Origin: Clostridiaceae bacterium | GTDB taxonomy: Bacteria > Bacillota > Clostridia > Saccharofermentanales > UBA5734 | NCBI GenBank assembly: GCA_012511525.1 | Contig: JAAZFW010000152.1 | Location: 1-21,703, forward strand | Reading direction: 5' to 3' | Length of the DNA: 21,703 nucleotides | Made by a program: the position numbers and the translations under genes | In this document: piece by piece, positions 7,068-15,853 of the stretch | Layout: each line of letters opens with the position of its first letter | How positions within the stretch are numbered: position 1 is the stretch's first letter | Notes under the pieces: model-generated | The model's database searches: none | The model's input: only the letters and a program-made list of their open reading frames with translations | What the model was told of the DNA's origin: nothing

Positions 7068-8819
7068 ATGGCGAAGACGCGGCTTAGACAATCCATCTTC
7101 GGCATCCTGCTCACCGTCTTCCTGCTGGTTGTGCTGCCCATCTACCTGGCCGGGTTTCTGGTCTATGACTGGGGCATCCGTCAGGTCAAGAGCGAGATCA
7201 GCCGCTCGATCGAGGCCAAGAACCGCTCGGTCATCGAAGCGATGGACAGCAGTTTCCGCGCGACACGCAACCACCTGTCGAGCTTGCTCAATAACCGGGA
7301 TGTGCGGCTATTGGCCGTCTCCGGCGGGGGGATGCCGGAAATCGAGCGGGTTTTCCTGATCCGCCAGATCCAGGACCACTTGCGGCTGTTCCTCGTCAGC
7401 AATCCGAATGTCGCCAGCATCACGCTCCATGTGCCGGAAATCGGGCGCTCAATCGCTGTCCTGGGCGGTGTCACAGTCTTGTCGGAACAGCGGTACCGCT
7501 CACTCGACCAGGCGGCAACGGCGGCGGAAGGCCAGGTCTGCCTGGCAGACAGCCAGATCGCCCTTTACCTGGCTTATCCCCAGCAAGTTCTGGCGCGCAG
7601 CCGTCCGTCCACCTACATGCTGGAGATCACCTTCGCCCGTGAGGTGATGGCACGCAGCCTGGCCATCATGGCGGATGACAGCGATCTGGCCTTGTTCAGC
7701 CAGGCATCCGGTATCCTTCTGGCCGCGACGGACCCGGATGAACAACCCGCCCGCTTTTTCCGCGCAAACCACCTGGCGCTGCCCGAAGCAAAGCGCCCGG
7801 TTCACGATTCCGGCCAAACGGCGTTTGGCGGTGAAACCTACCTGGTGACAATCGATTGCCAGGCGGCCACGGACCTGATGCTGGTCGGTTATACACCGCT
7901 CGGCCGCATCTACCAGCCGTTGCAGCGCTACCAGCCGCTGTTCTGGGTGTTCACCGCCGCTGTCGTCTTGCTGGCCGTCTTGTTTTTTGTTCTGCTTTTC
8001 CGCTTGCTGCACCAGCCGCTGCGCCAGTTTGCCGCCGCGTTCCGCCATGTCGAGCAAGGCCGTTTCGACTTGCAGCTGACGCATCAGCATCGCGACGAGT
8101 TTCACGACTTGTATACCGGTTTCAACGCCATGGTGGCCAAACTTCACTTGCTGGTCGACCAGGTTTACCGGCAGACGATCTATGCCCAGCAGGCCGAACT
8201 GAAACAGCTGCAGTCCCAGATCAGCCCCCATTTCCTCTACAACAGTTTTTTCGTCCTCCAGAACATGGCCGACAACGGCGAAACCGAAGAGCTGTCGACG
8301 TATGCCAGCCTGATGGGGCGGTATTTCCAGTACATCACCCGCAACGACAAGCCGGATGCGAGCCTGGCTGAGGAAGCCGCCCACGCCCGCATCTACGCGA
8401 CCCTGCAGGCGCGCCGATTCCGTAACCGACTGACGCTCCGCTTCGATCCGCTGCCCGATGAACTGGCGGCCTGCCCGGTCCCGCGCCTCGTGCTGCAGCC
8501 CATTTTGGAAAACGCCTTTGAGCACGGGCTGAAGAACAAAGTCGAGGACGGCCAGCTGTCGGTATGCTTTGCCCGGCAGGACAACGTCCTTAAGATCACC
8601 GTCGCCGATAACGGCGACGGGCTGGAACCGGAGGCGATCGCGGAACTTGACGGGCTGCTGAAACAAAAAACAGAGTCTTGCGCTGTTACAGGGCTGGTCA
8701 ACGTGCACCGCCGGCTGCAGCTGCGTTTCGGCCCGGAGTACGGCCTGGACGTGGCCGCAACGCCCGGCGGCGGCCTGACTGTAACGATCTGCCTGCCCTG
8801 CCCGCAAGAAAGCAGGTGA
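7068..8819 (+). CDS. YesM-like sensor histidine kinase
   Basis: This 583-residue membrane sensor pairs with the adjacent response regulator. Domain order is: N-terminal membrane helix (about 9-34); extracellular sensing domain (about 36-287); second helix (about 289-313); HAMP linker (about 314-366); His_kinase domain (PF06580 type) with phospho-acceptor His388 in QSQISPHFLYN; and an HATPase_c domain. The ATPase shows an N-box ENAFEHGL (481-488), a G1 motif ADNGDGL (513-519) and a GLVNVHRRL segment (542-550). This is the standard layout of the LytS/YesM family, whose members sense extracellular oligosaccharides or interact with a binding lipoprotein. The gene starts 3 bases after the P-loop-kinase stop and ends 4 bases before the regulator start. 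The downstream importer operon is its likely target (inference). All key catalytic motifs appear intact. Confidence 0.93.
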   Translation: MAKTRLRQSIFGILLTVFLLVVLPIYLAGFLVYDWGIRQVKSEISRSIEAKNRSVIEAMDSSFRATRNHLSSLLNNRDVRLLAVSGGGMPEIERVFLIRQIQDHLRLFLVSNPNVASITLHVPEIGRSIAVLGGVTVLSEQRYRSLDQAATAAEGQVCLADSQIALYLAYPQQVLARSRPSTYMLEITFAREVMARSLAIMADDSDLALFSQASGILLAATDPDEQPARFFRANHLALPEAKRPVHDSGQTAFGGETYLVTIDCQAATDLMLVGYTPLGRIYQPLQRYQPLFWVFTAAVVLLAVLFFVLLFRLLHQPLRQFAAAFRHVEQGRFDLQLTHQHRDEFHDLYTGFNAMVAKLHLLVDQVYRQTIYAQQAELKQLQSQISPHFLYNSFFVLQNMADNGETEELSTYASLMGRYFQYITRNDKPDASLAEEAAHARIYATLQARRFRNRLTLRFDPLPDELAACPVPRLVLQPILENAFEHGLKNKVEDGQLSVCFARQDNVLKITVADNGDGLEPEAIAELDGLLKQKTESCAVTGLVNVHRRLQLRFGPEYGLDVAATPGGGLTVTICLPCPQESR

Positions 8820-8823
8820 CGCG

Positions 8824-10146
8824 ATGTACCGGATGCTGATTGTCGATGACGAGCCGGATGTGCTGGAGGCCCTGCAAGCCGTTTTCACCGCCCGGGAGGA
8901 CCTGGAACTGGACATCCTGACCGCCTCATCCGCTCCTGAGGCATTGGCGGTCCTGGATCGGGAGAGGCTGGACATCCTGCTCAGCGACATCTGCATGCCC
9001 GGCATGGACGGGCTGGAGCTGCAGCGCCGGGTGCGCGCCAACTGGCCGGGCTGCCGGACCATCTTCCTGAGCGGTTACACGGAATTTTCCTACATCTACC
9101 AGGCTGAGCAGCTCGAGGCGGTCAGTTACCTGCTCAAGACCGAGAGCCGGCAGCGGATCGTCGACACGGTCCGCAGGACCATCGCGCAGCTCGACGAAGC
9201 CAACCGGGTCTCGCGCCTGGAACAGCTGGCTGACCGTGCCCAGGTCGACCGGCCCTACATTCTGCGGTCGCTGATGGAAGCGCTGATCCAGGACGGCCGG
9301 CCGGAAGCGCTGGCCCGGCTGATCCGAAAACTGCAGCCGGATTTCGATCCCGACCGGCCGCTGCAGCTGGCCCTGGGCAGGATCAACGGCAGCGAAAAGC
9401 CGGATCACGAGCAGAAAGCCCGCTTCTTCCTGCTCCTGGAAGAGCTGGCCAAGCATCACCTCGGAAGCCATTTCAAGCTGCTGGTCGGCGAGGCGGAGCG
9501 CTGGATTATCCTGTTCCTGCTGCAAAGCGGCATAGAAGAGCCCGACAAAAACCGGCAAACGCGCCTGATGCGCGGCTCGTTCGAGGCCGTCCAGAATATT
9601 TTGCTCGAACAGGCCGGCTGCTGTATGGCCGTCGCCATCGATGCCGCGGAACATGAGCTGAAAGCGGTCAGACCGGCATACGAGCAGCTTAGGAGCCTGC
9701 TTGACACGGAACTCGGCTATGGCGCCGGCATCCGGCTGATCGGATCGGGTGAGCCAAGCGCCGGTATCCTGGCCGACGAAGGCCAGGCCGTTGCCATGGT
9801 CCGCTCGATCATCGAGCAGCAGTACGACCGGCCCTTGTCCCTGACGGGGCTGGCCGAAAAGGTCTACCTCAATCCGTCCTATTTGTCGCGGCTGTTCCGG
9901 CGTGAGACAGGTACGACCCTGATCCAGTACCTTAACCAGATCCGCATGACGCACGCCTGCGCGCTGCTGGTATCGAGCAACATGAAAATATCGGACATCG
10001 CCGCACAGACCGGCTACGAGTCGCCGTCGTACTTCAACCAGGCGTTCAGGAAGCATACCGGGATGTCGCCGATGGCATACCGCCAGCAAAAGTTGGAGAC
10101 AACCGGTGACTGGCCGCTTGATAACGGCGAAAAAACCGTCAAATAA
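8824..10146 (+). CDS. YesN-like response regulator with AraC-type DNA-binding domain
   Basis: This 440-residue protein has an N-terminal receiver domain (about 1-120) with acidic pair Asp8-Asp9 in LIVDDEP, phospho-acceptor Asp55 (LLSDICMPGMDG), switch Ser83 and Lys105. The middle ~200 residues are a variable linker. The C-terminal AraC/XylS double helix-turn-helix (about 328-430) contains LTGLAEKVYLNPSYLSRLF and ISDIAAQTGYESPSYFNQAF. Phosphorylation by the sensor next door should activate binding to direct-repeat sites at target promoters. The first candidate is the A+T-rich region directly after this gene. The start ATG is 4 bases after the sensor stop, so the pair is coupled. The family is clear; the target genes are inferred from position. 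Confidence 0.93.
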   Translation: MYRMLIVDDEPDVLEALQAVFTAREDLELDILTASSAPEALAVLDRERLDILLSDICMPGMDGLELQRRVRANWPGCRTIFLSGYTEFSYIYQAEQLEAVSYLLKTESRQRIVDTVRRTIAQLDEANRVSRLEQLADRAQVDRPYILRSLMEALIQDGRPEALARLIRKLQPDFDPDRPLQLALGRINGSEKPDHEQKARFFLLLEELAKHHLGSHFKLLVGEAERWIILFLLQSGIEEPDKNRQTRLMRGSFEAVQNILLEQAGCCMAVAIDAAEHELKAVRPAYEQLRSLLDTELGYGAGIRLIGSGEPSAGILADEGQAVAMVRSIIEQQYDRPLSLTGLAEKVYLNPSYLSRLFRRETGTTLIQYLNQIRMTHACALLVSSNMKISDIAAQTGYESPSYFNQAFRKHTGMSPMAYRQQKLETTGDWPLDNGEKTVK

Positions 10147-10172
10147 CATAAACGGATGTCAAAAAATCGGCA

Positions 10173-10201
10173 TTGTTGCCCGGCCTTTAACATTCAATAA
10201 T
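10173..10201 (+). promoter_or_regulatory. Likely promoter of the importer/glycosidase operon
   Basis: The gap 10147-10260 is conspicuously A+T-rich compared with its surroundings. TTGTTG (10173-10178) and AATAAT (10196-10201, five of six matches to TATAAT) are separated by 17 bases, which predicts a transcription start near 10208, about 53 bases before the lipoprotein ATG. Three CGG-led words (10153, 10168, 10181) lie around the -35 element. They are possible but unproven contacts for the AraC-type regulator encoded immediately upstream. Confidence 0.55.
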
Positions 10202-10247
10202 AAAACTGTCGAGAGATGCTCTGTCGCGATACGCCTGCCGGAAAAAT

Positions 10248-10254
10248 GGAGGGA
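10248..10254 (+). promoter_or_regulatory. Shine-Dalgarno fixing the lipoprotein start
   Basis: GGAGGGA lies 6 bases before the ATG at 10261. Starting there gives a proper lipoprotein signal peptide with the basic MKR start. The upstream in-frame ATG at 10216 would place 15 polar residues in front of it and has no ribosome site. Confidence 0.75.
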
Positions 10255-10260
10255 CATGCC

Positions 10261-11940
10261 ATGAAACGCGCACCCCGAATAGCCATGTGCCTGGCCGTCT
10301 GCCTGGCGCTGATGACACTCCTTGCTGCCTGCAATCCGTCTGGCGGGTCTTCCGCCCCGTCAGCGCAGCCGTCAGAGAGCGGGCGTGACGCGTTCGACCA
10401 GCTCAACCTGGTTTTGCCCGCGCCGTACGACCCGCCGATCACACTCAAATCCGTCATCGCCGTGGACGCAACCGTCAAGTTTCATGAAGGCGAGACGATC
10501 TACGACAATGTCTGGACCCGGGCTTATGCCGATCTTTTAGGCATCCAGGTCGACTACACCTGGGTTGTCGACGCCTCGCAGTACGAACAAAAGCTGAACG
10601 CAACGATCATGTCGGGCGAAACGCCGGACTTATTCCATGTCAACGGGCAGATGCTTAAGCTCCTGCACGACTCGGACTTGATCGCCCCTCTGGACGAGGT
10701 GTATGCGGCAGAGGCTTCCGAAGCGACCCGGGACATCCTGGCGCAGGATCCGATCGCGCTCAAGGCTGCCTCGATCGGCGGCCGCCTGATGGGCATCCCG
10801 ATCACCGACGCCTCGATCGCGTCCGCGCCGCTGCTCTGGATCCGCCAGGACTGGCTGGACAAGATGGACATCGCGCCGCCGGCCAGCATGGCCGACGTGC
10901 TGGATATCGCGCAGCGGTTCACCGCTGAGGATCCGAACGGATCAGGCGTTGCCGACACGGTCGGCCTGGCGGTGACCAAGGACCTCTGGGGCGCGATTGC
11001 AGGTCTCCAGGGCTTTTTCAACGGCTACCACGCCTACCCCGGAATCTGGTTCGAAAAAGACGGCCAGCTGCAGTATGGTTCGGTTCAGCCGGAAATGCGC
11101 GACGCGCTGCTGGCGCTGCAAAGCATGTATGCCAGCGGCCAGATCGACCGCGAGTTTGGTGTCAAGGACATCAACAAGATCAGCGAGACCATCGCGACCG
11201 GCAAGTGCGGCATGGAGTATGGTGTCTGGTGGAATCCGTACCAGCCGCTCCAGCTGAGCCAGCAAAACAACCCGGACGCTTTCTGGACCGCGTTTCCGCT
11301 TCCGTCAGCCGACAGCCGGCCGGCCAGAAGCCAGTACCATACCGCTGTCGGCTCTTTCCTCGTCGTCAGCGAGTCATTCACCCACCCGGAGGCTTTGGTC
11401 CGCATGGTCAACTTCTGGACCGAGAACATCGTCCGCAGTGAGGACCAGGCGATCCGCGATACGTTCCTGGGCACGATCGACGCCCCGGACATCGTGCTAT
11501 ACAAGTACATCATGACCCAGATCTGGGAGCCGAACGCGATGCTGCGCGGCGGGCGGGTTCTGCGCGACGCCCTGGCCCGGCGCGACCCCAGTCGTCTGAA
11601 CCTGGACGAACACTGGCGCTACCAGATCATCCTGGCCTATTTCGACCAGGGCATCAAGGAAGCCTGGGTCGAGGTCGCGACCAACGGGGAGGGCGGCGCT
11701 GTTTCGATTCTGGAATGGATCGCCGACGGCAATGGAATCATGAACCAGTTTTACGGGGCGCCGACCCCGGTCATGGGCGAGAAGATGGCGACCTTGCGCA
11801 CCTTGGAGGACGAGATGGTCACCAAGGTGATCATGGGCGACCCGATCGAACGTTTCGACCAGTTTGTCGCGGACTGGCGCCGTCTGGGCGGCGATGAGAT
11901 CACTGCCGAAGTCAACGCCTGGAAACAGGCCAACCCCTGA
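10261..11940 (+). CDS. ABC-importer substrate-binding lipoprotein (LplA/YtcQ-type)
   Basis: This 559-residue lipoprotein captures an oligosaccharide outside the membrane and hands it to the two permeases encoded next. The signal peptide (MKRAPRIAM followed by a hydrophobic stretch) ends in the lipobox LLAAC, with Cys24 as the lipidated residue. A Ser/Gly/Pro-rich linker follows, then a family-1 extracellular solute-binding fold. Landmarks are the early strand around LLGIQVDYTWVVDASQYEQK, GETPDLFHVNG, and GRLMGIPITD with its following region. Length and organisation match the large LplA/YtcQ group, which is linked to complex plant or host polysaccharides and to YesMN-type regulators. The permease start is 15 bases after the stop. 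The ligand cannot be read from sequence, but the cluster content suggests a decorated, possibly fucosylated oligosaccharide. Confidence 0.92.
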   Translation: MKRAPRIAMCLAVCLALMTLLAACNPSGGSSAPSAQPSESGRDAFDQLNLVLPAPYDPPITLKSVIAVDATVKFHEGETIYDNVWTRAYADLLGIQVDYTWVVDASQYEQKLNATIMSGETPDLFHVNGQMLKLLHDSDLIAPLDEVYAAEASEATRDILAQDPIALKAASIGGRLMGIPITDASIASAPLLWIRQDWLDKMDIAPPASMADVLDIAQRFTAEDPNGSGVADTVGLAVTKDLWGAIAGLQGFFNGYHAYPGIWFEKDGQLQYGSVQPEMRDALLALQSMYASGQIDREFGVKDINKISETIATGKCGMEYGVWWNPYQPLQLSQQNNPDAFWTAFPLPSADSRPARSQYHTAVGSFLVVSESFTHPEALVRMVNFWTENIVRSEDQAIRDTFLGTIDAPDIVLYKYIMTQIWEPNAMLRGGRVLRDALARRDPSRLNLDEHWRYQIILAYFDQGIKEAWVEVATNGEGGAVSILEWIADGNGIMNQFYGAPTPVMGEKMATLRTLEDEMVTKVIMGDPIERFDQFVADWRRLGGDEITAEVNAWKQANP

Positions 11941-11955
11941 CGAGGCGAATAAGCC

Positions 11956-12858
11956 GTGCTGAAAAACAAGAAACTCAGACGTGAACTGCCGCTCTACGCC
12001 ATGCTGGCGCCGGCCGTCGTGGTTGTTTTGGTCTATGCCTACGGGCCGATGATCGGGATTGTGATCGCCTTCCAGCGTTTTTTGCCGGGCAAGGGCCTGT
12101 TCGGCTCACCTTGGATCGGGCTGGACAATTTCCGTTTCATGTTCCAGATGCCTACGATCTGGCAAGTGGTCGGCAATACGATCCTGATCGCGGGCATGAA
12201 AATCATCGCCGGCATCTTCGTGCCGGTGACCGTCGCCCTGATGCTCAACGATGTGAGCAGCCGGCCGTTCAAGCGGTCGGTGCAGACGATCATCTATCTG
12301 CCCCATTTCCTCTCCTGGGTGATCCTGTCCGGCATCCTGATCGATATCCTTTCGCCGTCCGAGGGCATCGTCAATCAGCTGCTCGAGCTGCTCGGTCTCG
12401 AGACAATCTTTTTTCTCGGCGACGACCGCGTTTTTCCCTTCACGCTGGTCGTGACGGATGTCTGGAAGTCTTTCGGATTCGGCACCATCGTCTACCTGGC
12501 GGCATTGACGGGGATCGATCCGGCCCTCTACGAAGCGGCCCTGGTCGACGGGGCCAGCCGCTGGCAGCAGACCCGCCACATCACGCTGCCGGGCATCTCC
12601 AGCACGATCATCCTGCTGACCACGCTCAGCCTGGGCAACATCCTCAACGCCGGCTTCGACCAGGTTTTCAACTTGTACAGCCCGGTCGTATACCGCACCG
12701 GCGACATCATCGACACGCTGGTCTACCGGACCGGCCTGGTCAACAACCAGTATGGCGTTGCGACGGCGGTCGGCCTGCTCAAGTCCCTGGTCGCCCTGCT
12801 GCTGATCGGCACATCCTACAAGCTGGCCCAAAAAGCGGCCAACTATACGATTTTTTAG
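11956..12858 (+). CDS. ABC sugar transporter permease (LplB-type)
   Basis: This 300-residue inner-membrane permease has about six helices and forms a heterodimer with the next gene product. It shows the MalF-type cytoplasmic EAA loop, YEAALVDGASRW (residues 192-203), continuing to ITLPG, which docks the ATPase. The N-terminal ELPLYAMLAPAVVVVLVYAYGPM and the DNFRFMF segment are typical of LplB/YteP proteins. The start is GTG with a GAGGCG ribosome site 8 bases before it. No ATPase gene is in the window, so energy must come from a shared ATPase elsewhere, as is known for MsmX-dependent importers. Genes before and after are spaced by 15 bases each, so it belongs to one operon. Confidence 0.95.
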   Translation: MLKNKKLRRELPLYAMLAPAVVVVLVYAYGPMIGIVIAFQRFLPGKGLFGSPWIGLDNFRFMFQMPTIWQVVGNTILIAGMKIIAGIFVPVTVALMLNDVSSRPFKRSVQTIIYLPHFLSWVILSGILIDILSPSEGIVNQLLELLGLETIFFLGDDRVFPFTLVVTDVWKSFGFGTIVYLAALTGIDPALYEAALVDGASRWQQTRHITLPGISSTIILLTTLSLGNILNAGFDQVFNLYSPVVYRTGDIIDTLVYRTGLVNNQYGVATAVGLLKSLVALLLIGTSYKLAQKAANYTIF

Positions 12859-12873
12859 GGGGCGAAGCGGCTT

Positions 12874-13758
12874 ATGGCAAGAAACATGCTGCGTCCGGCG
12901 CCATTTTTCAACATCCTGAACCAGATCCTGCTGGCGATCCTTGCGATCGTCTGTGCCTTTCCCATCGTGCATGTGCTGGCTTTGTCGTTTTCCACCAGCA
13001 CGGCAGCCGCCAGCGGCCATGTCACCCTCTGGCCGGTCGAATTCACTTTGTCATCCTACCGGTTTGTCACAGACACGCCGGCTTTCGGCCGCGCCTTCGG
13101 CGTCTCCCTGCAGCGTGTCCTGCTGGGTATGCCAATCAACATGCTGCTCACCATCCTGGTGGCCTACCCCCTGGCCAAGGAACGCCGCCAGTTTCGCGCC
13201 CGCACATTTTTCGTCTGGTTTTTCCTGGTGACGATCTTGTTTTCCGGCGGCCTGATCCCCTGGTACATGGTGATCCGCCTGACCGGCCTGATCGACTCCA
13301 TCTGGGCCTTGATCCTGCCCGGCGCCGTGCCCATCTTCAACGTGATCCTGATGATCAATTTCTTCCGCAACATCCCGCCCGCGCTGGAAGAGGCGGCCTA
13401 CATGGACGGAGCCGGTCACGGGACGCTGCTGTGGCGCATCTATTTGCCGCTGTCGGTGCCGGTCATCGCCACCGTGTCGCTGTTTGTCATTGTCGGCCAC
13501 TGGAACGCCTGGTTTGACGGCCTGATCCTGATGAACAGCCCCAGCCGCTACCCTCTGCAGAGCTACCTGCAGACGATCATCATCAACCCGGATCCCAAGA
13601 TGCTGACCGAGCGCGACCTGGAAATCCTCAAGGTCATCAACAACCGCACCACCCGTGCGGCCCAAATCTTTATCGCCATGCTGCCGATCCTGGTCGCGTA
13701 CCCGTTTTTGCAGCGCTACTTTACAACCGGCATTACGCTCGGATCGGTGAAAGGATAG
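12874..13758 (+). CDS. ABC sugar transporter permease (YtcP-type)
   Basis: This 294-residue permease has about six membrane helices and an EAA loop LEEAAYMDGAGHG (residues 171-183) followed by IYLPLSVP. It is the MalG-like partner of the upstream permease. Family-like features are the FPIVHVLALSFS start, the GGLIPWYMVIRLTGL segment and the C-terminal FLQRYFTTGITLGSVKG ending, which is nearly invariant in the YtcP/LplC group. It starts 15 bases after the LplB-type stop. The next gene begins 5 bases after its own stop, so import and intracellular processing are tied to one transcript. Confidence 0.95.
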   Translation: MARNMLRPAPFFNILNQILLAILAIVCAFPIVHVLALSFSTSTAAASGHVTLWPVEFTLSSYRFVTDTPAFGRAFGVSLQRVLLGMPINMLLTILVAYPLAKERRQFRARTFFVWFFLVTILFSGGLIPWYMVIRLTGLIDSIWALILPGAVPIFNVILMINFFRNIPPALEEAAYMDGAGHGTLLWRIYLPLSVPVIATVSLFVIVGHWNAWFDGLILMNSPSRYPLQSYLQTIIINPDPKMLTERDLEILKVINNRTTRAAQIFIAMLPILVAYPFLQRYFTTGITLGSVKG

Positions 13759-13763
13759 GAAGG

Positions 13764-14519
13764 ATGGACATTTTACTGCGAACGACCCGTCAGAACGACG
13801 TGCCTCTGCTGGAACTGTGGCGTCAGGACCTGCCGGAACGATGTCCGCTGGTGATCATGCAGCACGGCTACCTGGGCCGCAAGGAGTTCATCCTGCCCCA
13901 GGCCTACCTGCTGGCCGCCAGCGGCTTTTTTGTCGTCGCGCCGGATGCCTGCCGTCACGGCGACCGCAGCGACAAGACGACGCCTGCCTTGTTCCAGTCG
14001 GTCCGGGAGACCGCCCTGGGACTGAATGGCCTGCTTCAGGCCTACCGGGGCGACCCGCGCGTTGCGGCCGGCCAAGCCGGCTATGTCGGCTACTCGATGG
14101 GCGGCCTGATCGGTTTCTATTACCTGACACAGCCCCTTGTCCTGTTCAAGGCCGTCTGCCCGGTCATCGCCACACCGGATTTCACGGCGGTCGCAGACGC
14201 GCCGCAGACCCGCCTGATGTTCCAGGAGGCGGGCCTGGGCAGCGAACAGGCCTATGAGGCGCAGCGGGCCGAAGCCCGGCGCGACAATCCGGCACAGCGC
14301 CAGATCCGGCCCTTGCCGCTGCTGATCCAGGCAGGGGAGGCCGATCCCCTGATTCCTGCCGACAGCATTCGCCGTTTCGCGGAGAACATGAAACCCCAAT
14401 ACCGGAATCCGGAAGACTTTTCCGTCTGGATCTATCCCGGTCAGGGTCATGCGGACACAATCGAGATGAACCAGAGAATCGTGAATTTTCTGCGCCACCA
14501 CCTGCGGGGGGAGGGATGA
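13764..14519 (+). CDS. Alpha/beta hydrolase, probable esterase (YitV/dienelactone-hydrolase-like)
   Basis: This 251-residue soluble alpha/beta hydrolase has a complete triad candidate: Ser111 in GYSMGG (nucleophile elbow), Asp194 in GEADPLIP and His229 in YPGQGHAD. The oxyanion region is MQHGYLGRKEF, and the DACRHGDR segment resembles YitV-like and prolyl-oligopeptidase-type esterases. There is no signal peptide, so it acts in the cytoplasm. In a glycan operon a natural role is removal of acetyl or other acyl groups from imported sugars (inference). It lies 5 bases after the permease and its stop overlaps the ATG at 14516 of the next frame. A detoxifying or general esterase role cannot be excluded. 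Confidence 0.85.
   Translation: MDILLRTTRQNDVPLLELWRQDLPERCPLVIMQHGYLGRKEFILPQAYLLAASGFFVVAPDACRHGDRSDKTTPALFQSVRETALGLNGLLQAYRGDPRVAAGQAGYVGYSMGGLIGFYYLTQPLVLFKAVCPVIATPDFTAVADAPQTRLMFQEAGLGSEQAYEAQRAEARRDNPAQRQIRPLPLLIQAGEADPLIPADSIRRFAENMKPQYRNPEDFSVWIYPGQGHADTIEMNQRIVNFLRHHLRGEG
14510..14514 (+). promoter_or_regulatory. Shine-Dalgarno deciding the GH172 start
   Basis: GGAGG lies only 1 base before the ATG at 14516 but 7 bases before the ATG at 14522. Normal spacing therefore favours 14522. The difference is two residues. Confidence 0.55.
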
Positions 14520-14521
14520 GC

Positions 14522-15853
14522 ATGGAGCTGTTTTCCTTGCCCGAAAAGAGCAAGACGCGCTGGGCCAGCCCGGAAAACCCGCGCGGCCTGCCCGGAAAAG
14601 GCGGCCGGACGGCGTTCGGGCGCAAGGGCATGCCCTACTTTTTTGTGCGGCCCAACCGGCCCCTGACCCTGGCTGAGGTCTCCGGCCACAGCGGCATCAT
14701 CCGGCGCATCTGGCTGACTTTTCATGACCTGTCGCCCCTGATGCTGCGTCAGCTGCGGCTGCAATTCTTCTGGGATCACGCCCCGAAGGCGGCCGTCGAC
14801 GTGCCGCTCGGCGATTTTTTCGGTATGAGCCTGGGCCGCATGGTCCCGTTTTCCGGCGCATTGTTTTCCAGCCCCGAGGGCCGCAGCCTGCTTTGCACCG
14901 TGCCGATGCCCTTTCGCCGGGCGATGCGTGTGGTGCTGCACAACGACGGCGTCAGCCCAGCCGGCATGTTCTATTATGACATCGACTACACCATCGACGA
15001 CGATCTGCCGGACGCGATCGGTTATTTCCACGCGTTCTACAACCAGGAAATGCCAACTCGGCTGGGACACGACTACACGGTCCTGCCCCAGATCACAGGC
15101 CGCGGCCGTTTCCTGGGCGCCTCCTTCGGGGTGCGCATGGATCGGGAGCGGTACGCCGATTCCTGGGGCGGCGAGGGCGAAATCAAGATCTACCTGGACG
15201 GCGACACGAATCACCCGACGCTCTGCGGCACCGGCACCGAGGACTACTTTGGCACCGGCTGGTGCCAGGGCCGCTTCGACCAGCCCACTTGCGGCTGCCC
15301 GATCGCCGACACCGAGGCGATGCTGCTTGGCTTTTACCGCTACCACGTGCCGGATCCGGTTTTCTTCCACCAGGCGATCCGCGTCACCATCCAGCAGATC
15401 GGCAGCTGGAATCCGGATCTGCTGCGCTTCTTCCACGAGCGTCAGTCAACCGTGTACCGGGCCGGACTAGGGGCGCGCAACCCTCCCGCGCCGATCGACC
15501 CCGCCGATCCGGGGATGCCTGCCTTCGACCTGTTCGAACGCGCTGATTTTTGGAACAGCTGCTGCTATTTCTACCTCGACCGGCCATCGAACACCCTGCC
15601 TCCGCCGCCCGACCTGCGGACAAGGGCCCTGGCCCTGCCCGGCTTTGATGAGAAGGAGTTGAATTCGGTGCAAAACGATTTTCCCCAGGTGCGCGTCGTG
15701 CGCCGCTACATCCCCGCGCTTGACGAGCTCGACCTGGCCCAATTGCGGGAGCTGGCCACGGCCCTAAACGAAGTCGTGGGATTTATGAGCCTGCAGGAAC
15801 AAGCGCTCGCCGAAGCGCCGGAGGCGTCCGCCGGGGACGACACCTCCGGATGA
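14522..15853 (+). CDS. GH172 (DUF2961) glycosidase-like protein
   Basis: This 443-residue protein carries the DUF2961 signature, now classified as GH172, whose known members act on fructofuranose and D-arabinofuranose linkages. Diagnostic parts are the early ENPRGLPGKGG (18-28), WGGEGEIKIYLDGD (215-228) and GTGTEDYFGTGW (236-247). Glu218 or Glu220 and Glu240 are the likely catalytic carboxylates by analogy with the two-Glu mechanism of the family. There is no signal peptide, so it is cytoplasmic. Length is close to the single-domain members, although the last ~100 residues extend past the core with no recognised domain. The gene overlaps the amidohydrolase by 4 bases (ATGA). The substrate here is unknown and need not be fructan or arabinan. 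Confidence 0.88.
   Translation: MELFSLPEKSKTRWASPENPRGLPGKGGRTAFGRKGMPYFFVRPNRPLTLAEVSGHSGIIRRIWLTFHDLSPLMLRQLRLQFFWDHAPKAAVDVPLGDFFGMSLGRMVPFSGALFSSPEGRSLLCTVPMPFRRAMRVVLHNDGVSPAGMFYYDIDYTIDDDLPDAIGYFHAFYNQEMPTRLGHDYTVLPQITGRGRFLGASFGVRMDRERYADSWGGEGEIKIYLDGDTNHPTLCGTGTEDYFGTGWCQGRFDQPTCGCPIADTEAMLLGFYRYHVPDPVFFHQAIRVTIQQIGSWNPDLLRFFHERQSTVYRAGLGARNPPAPIDPADPGMPAFDLFERADFWNSCCYFYLDRPSNTLPPPPDLRTRALALPGFDEKELNSVQNDFPQVRVVRRYIPALDELDLAQLRELATALNEVVGFMSLQEQALAEAPEASAGDDTSG

Noticed and set aside
7500..9062. Minus-strand open frame of 520 codons across the sensor/regulator boundary
   Set aside because: It spans two well-supported plus-strand genes, has no ribosome-site support and no domain resemblance.
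10161..10185. Possible minus-strand terminator (short GGCA/TGCC stem followed by a T-run on the minus strand)
   Set aside because: The stem is only about four to five pairs, and no minus-strand gene is present to be terminated. The A-run fits better as part of the A+T-rich promoter region.
12111..13517. Plus-strand open frame of 468 codons overlapping both permease genes
   Set aside because: It is an out-of-frame shadow of two permeases with intact EAA loops. Its product is Pro/Arg/His-rich and unlike a membrane protein.
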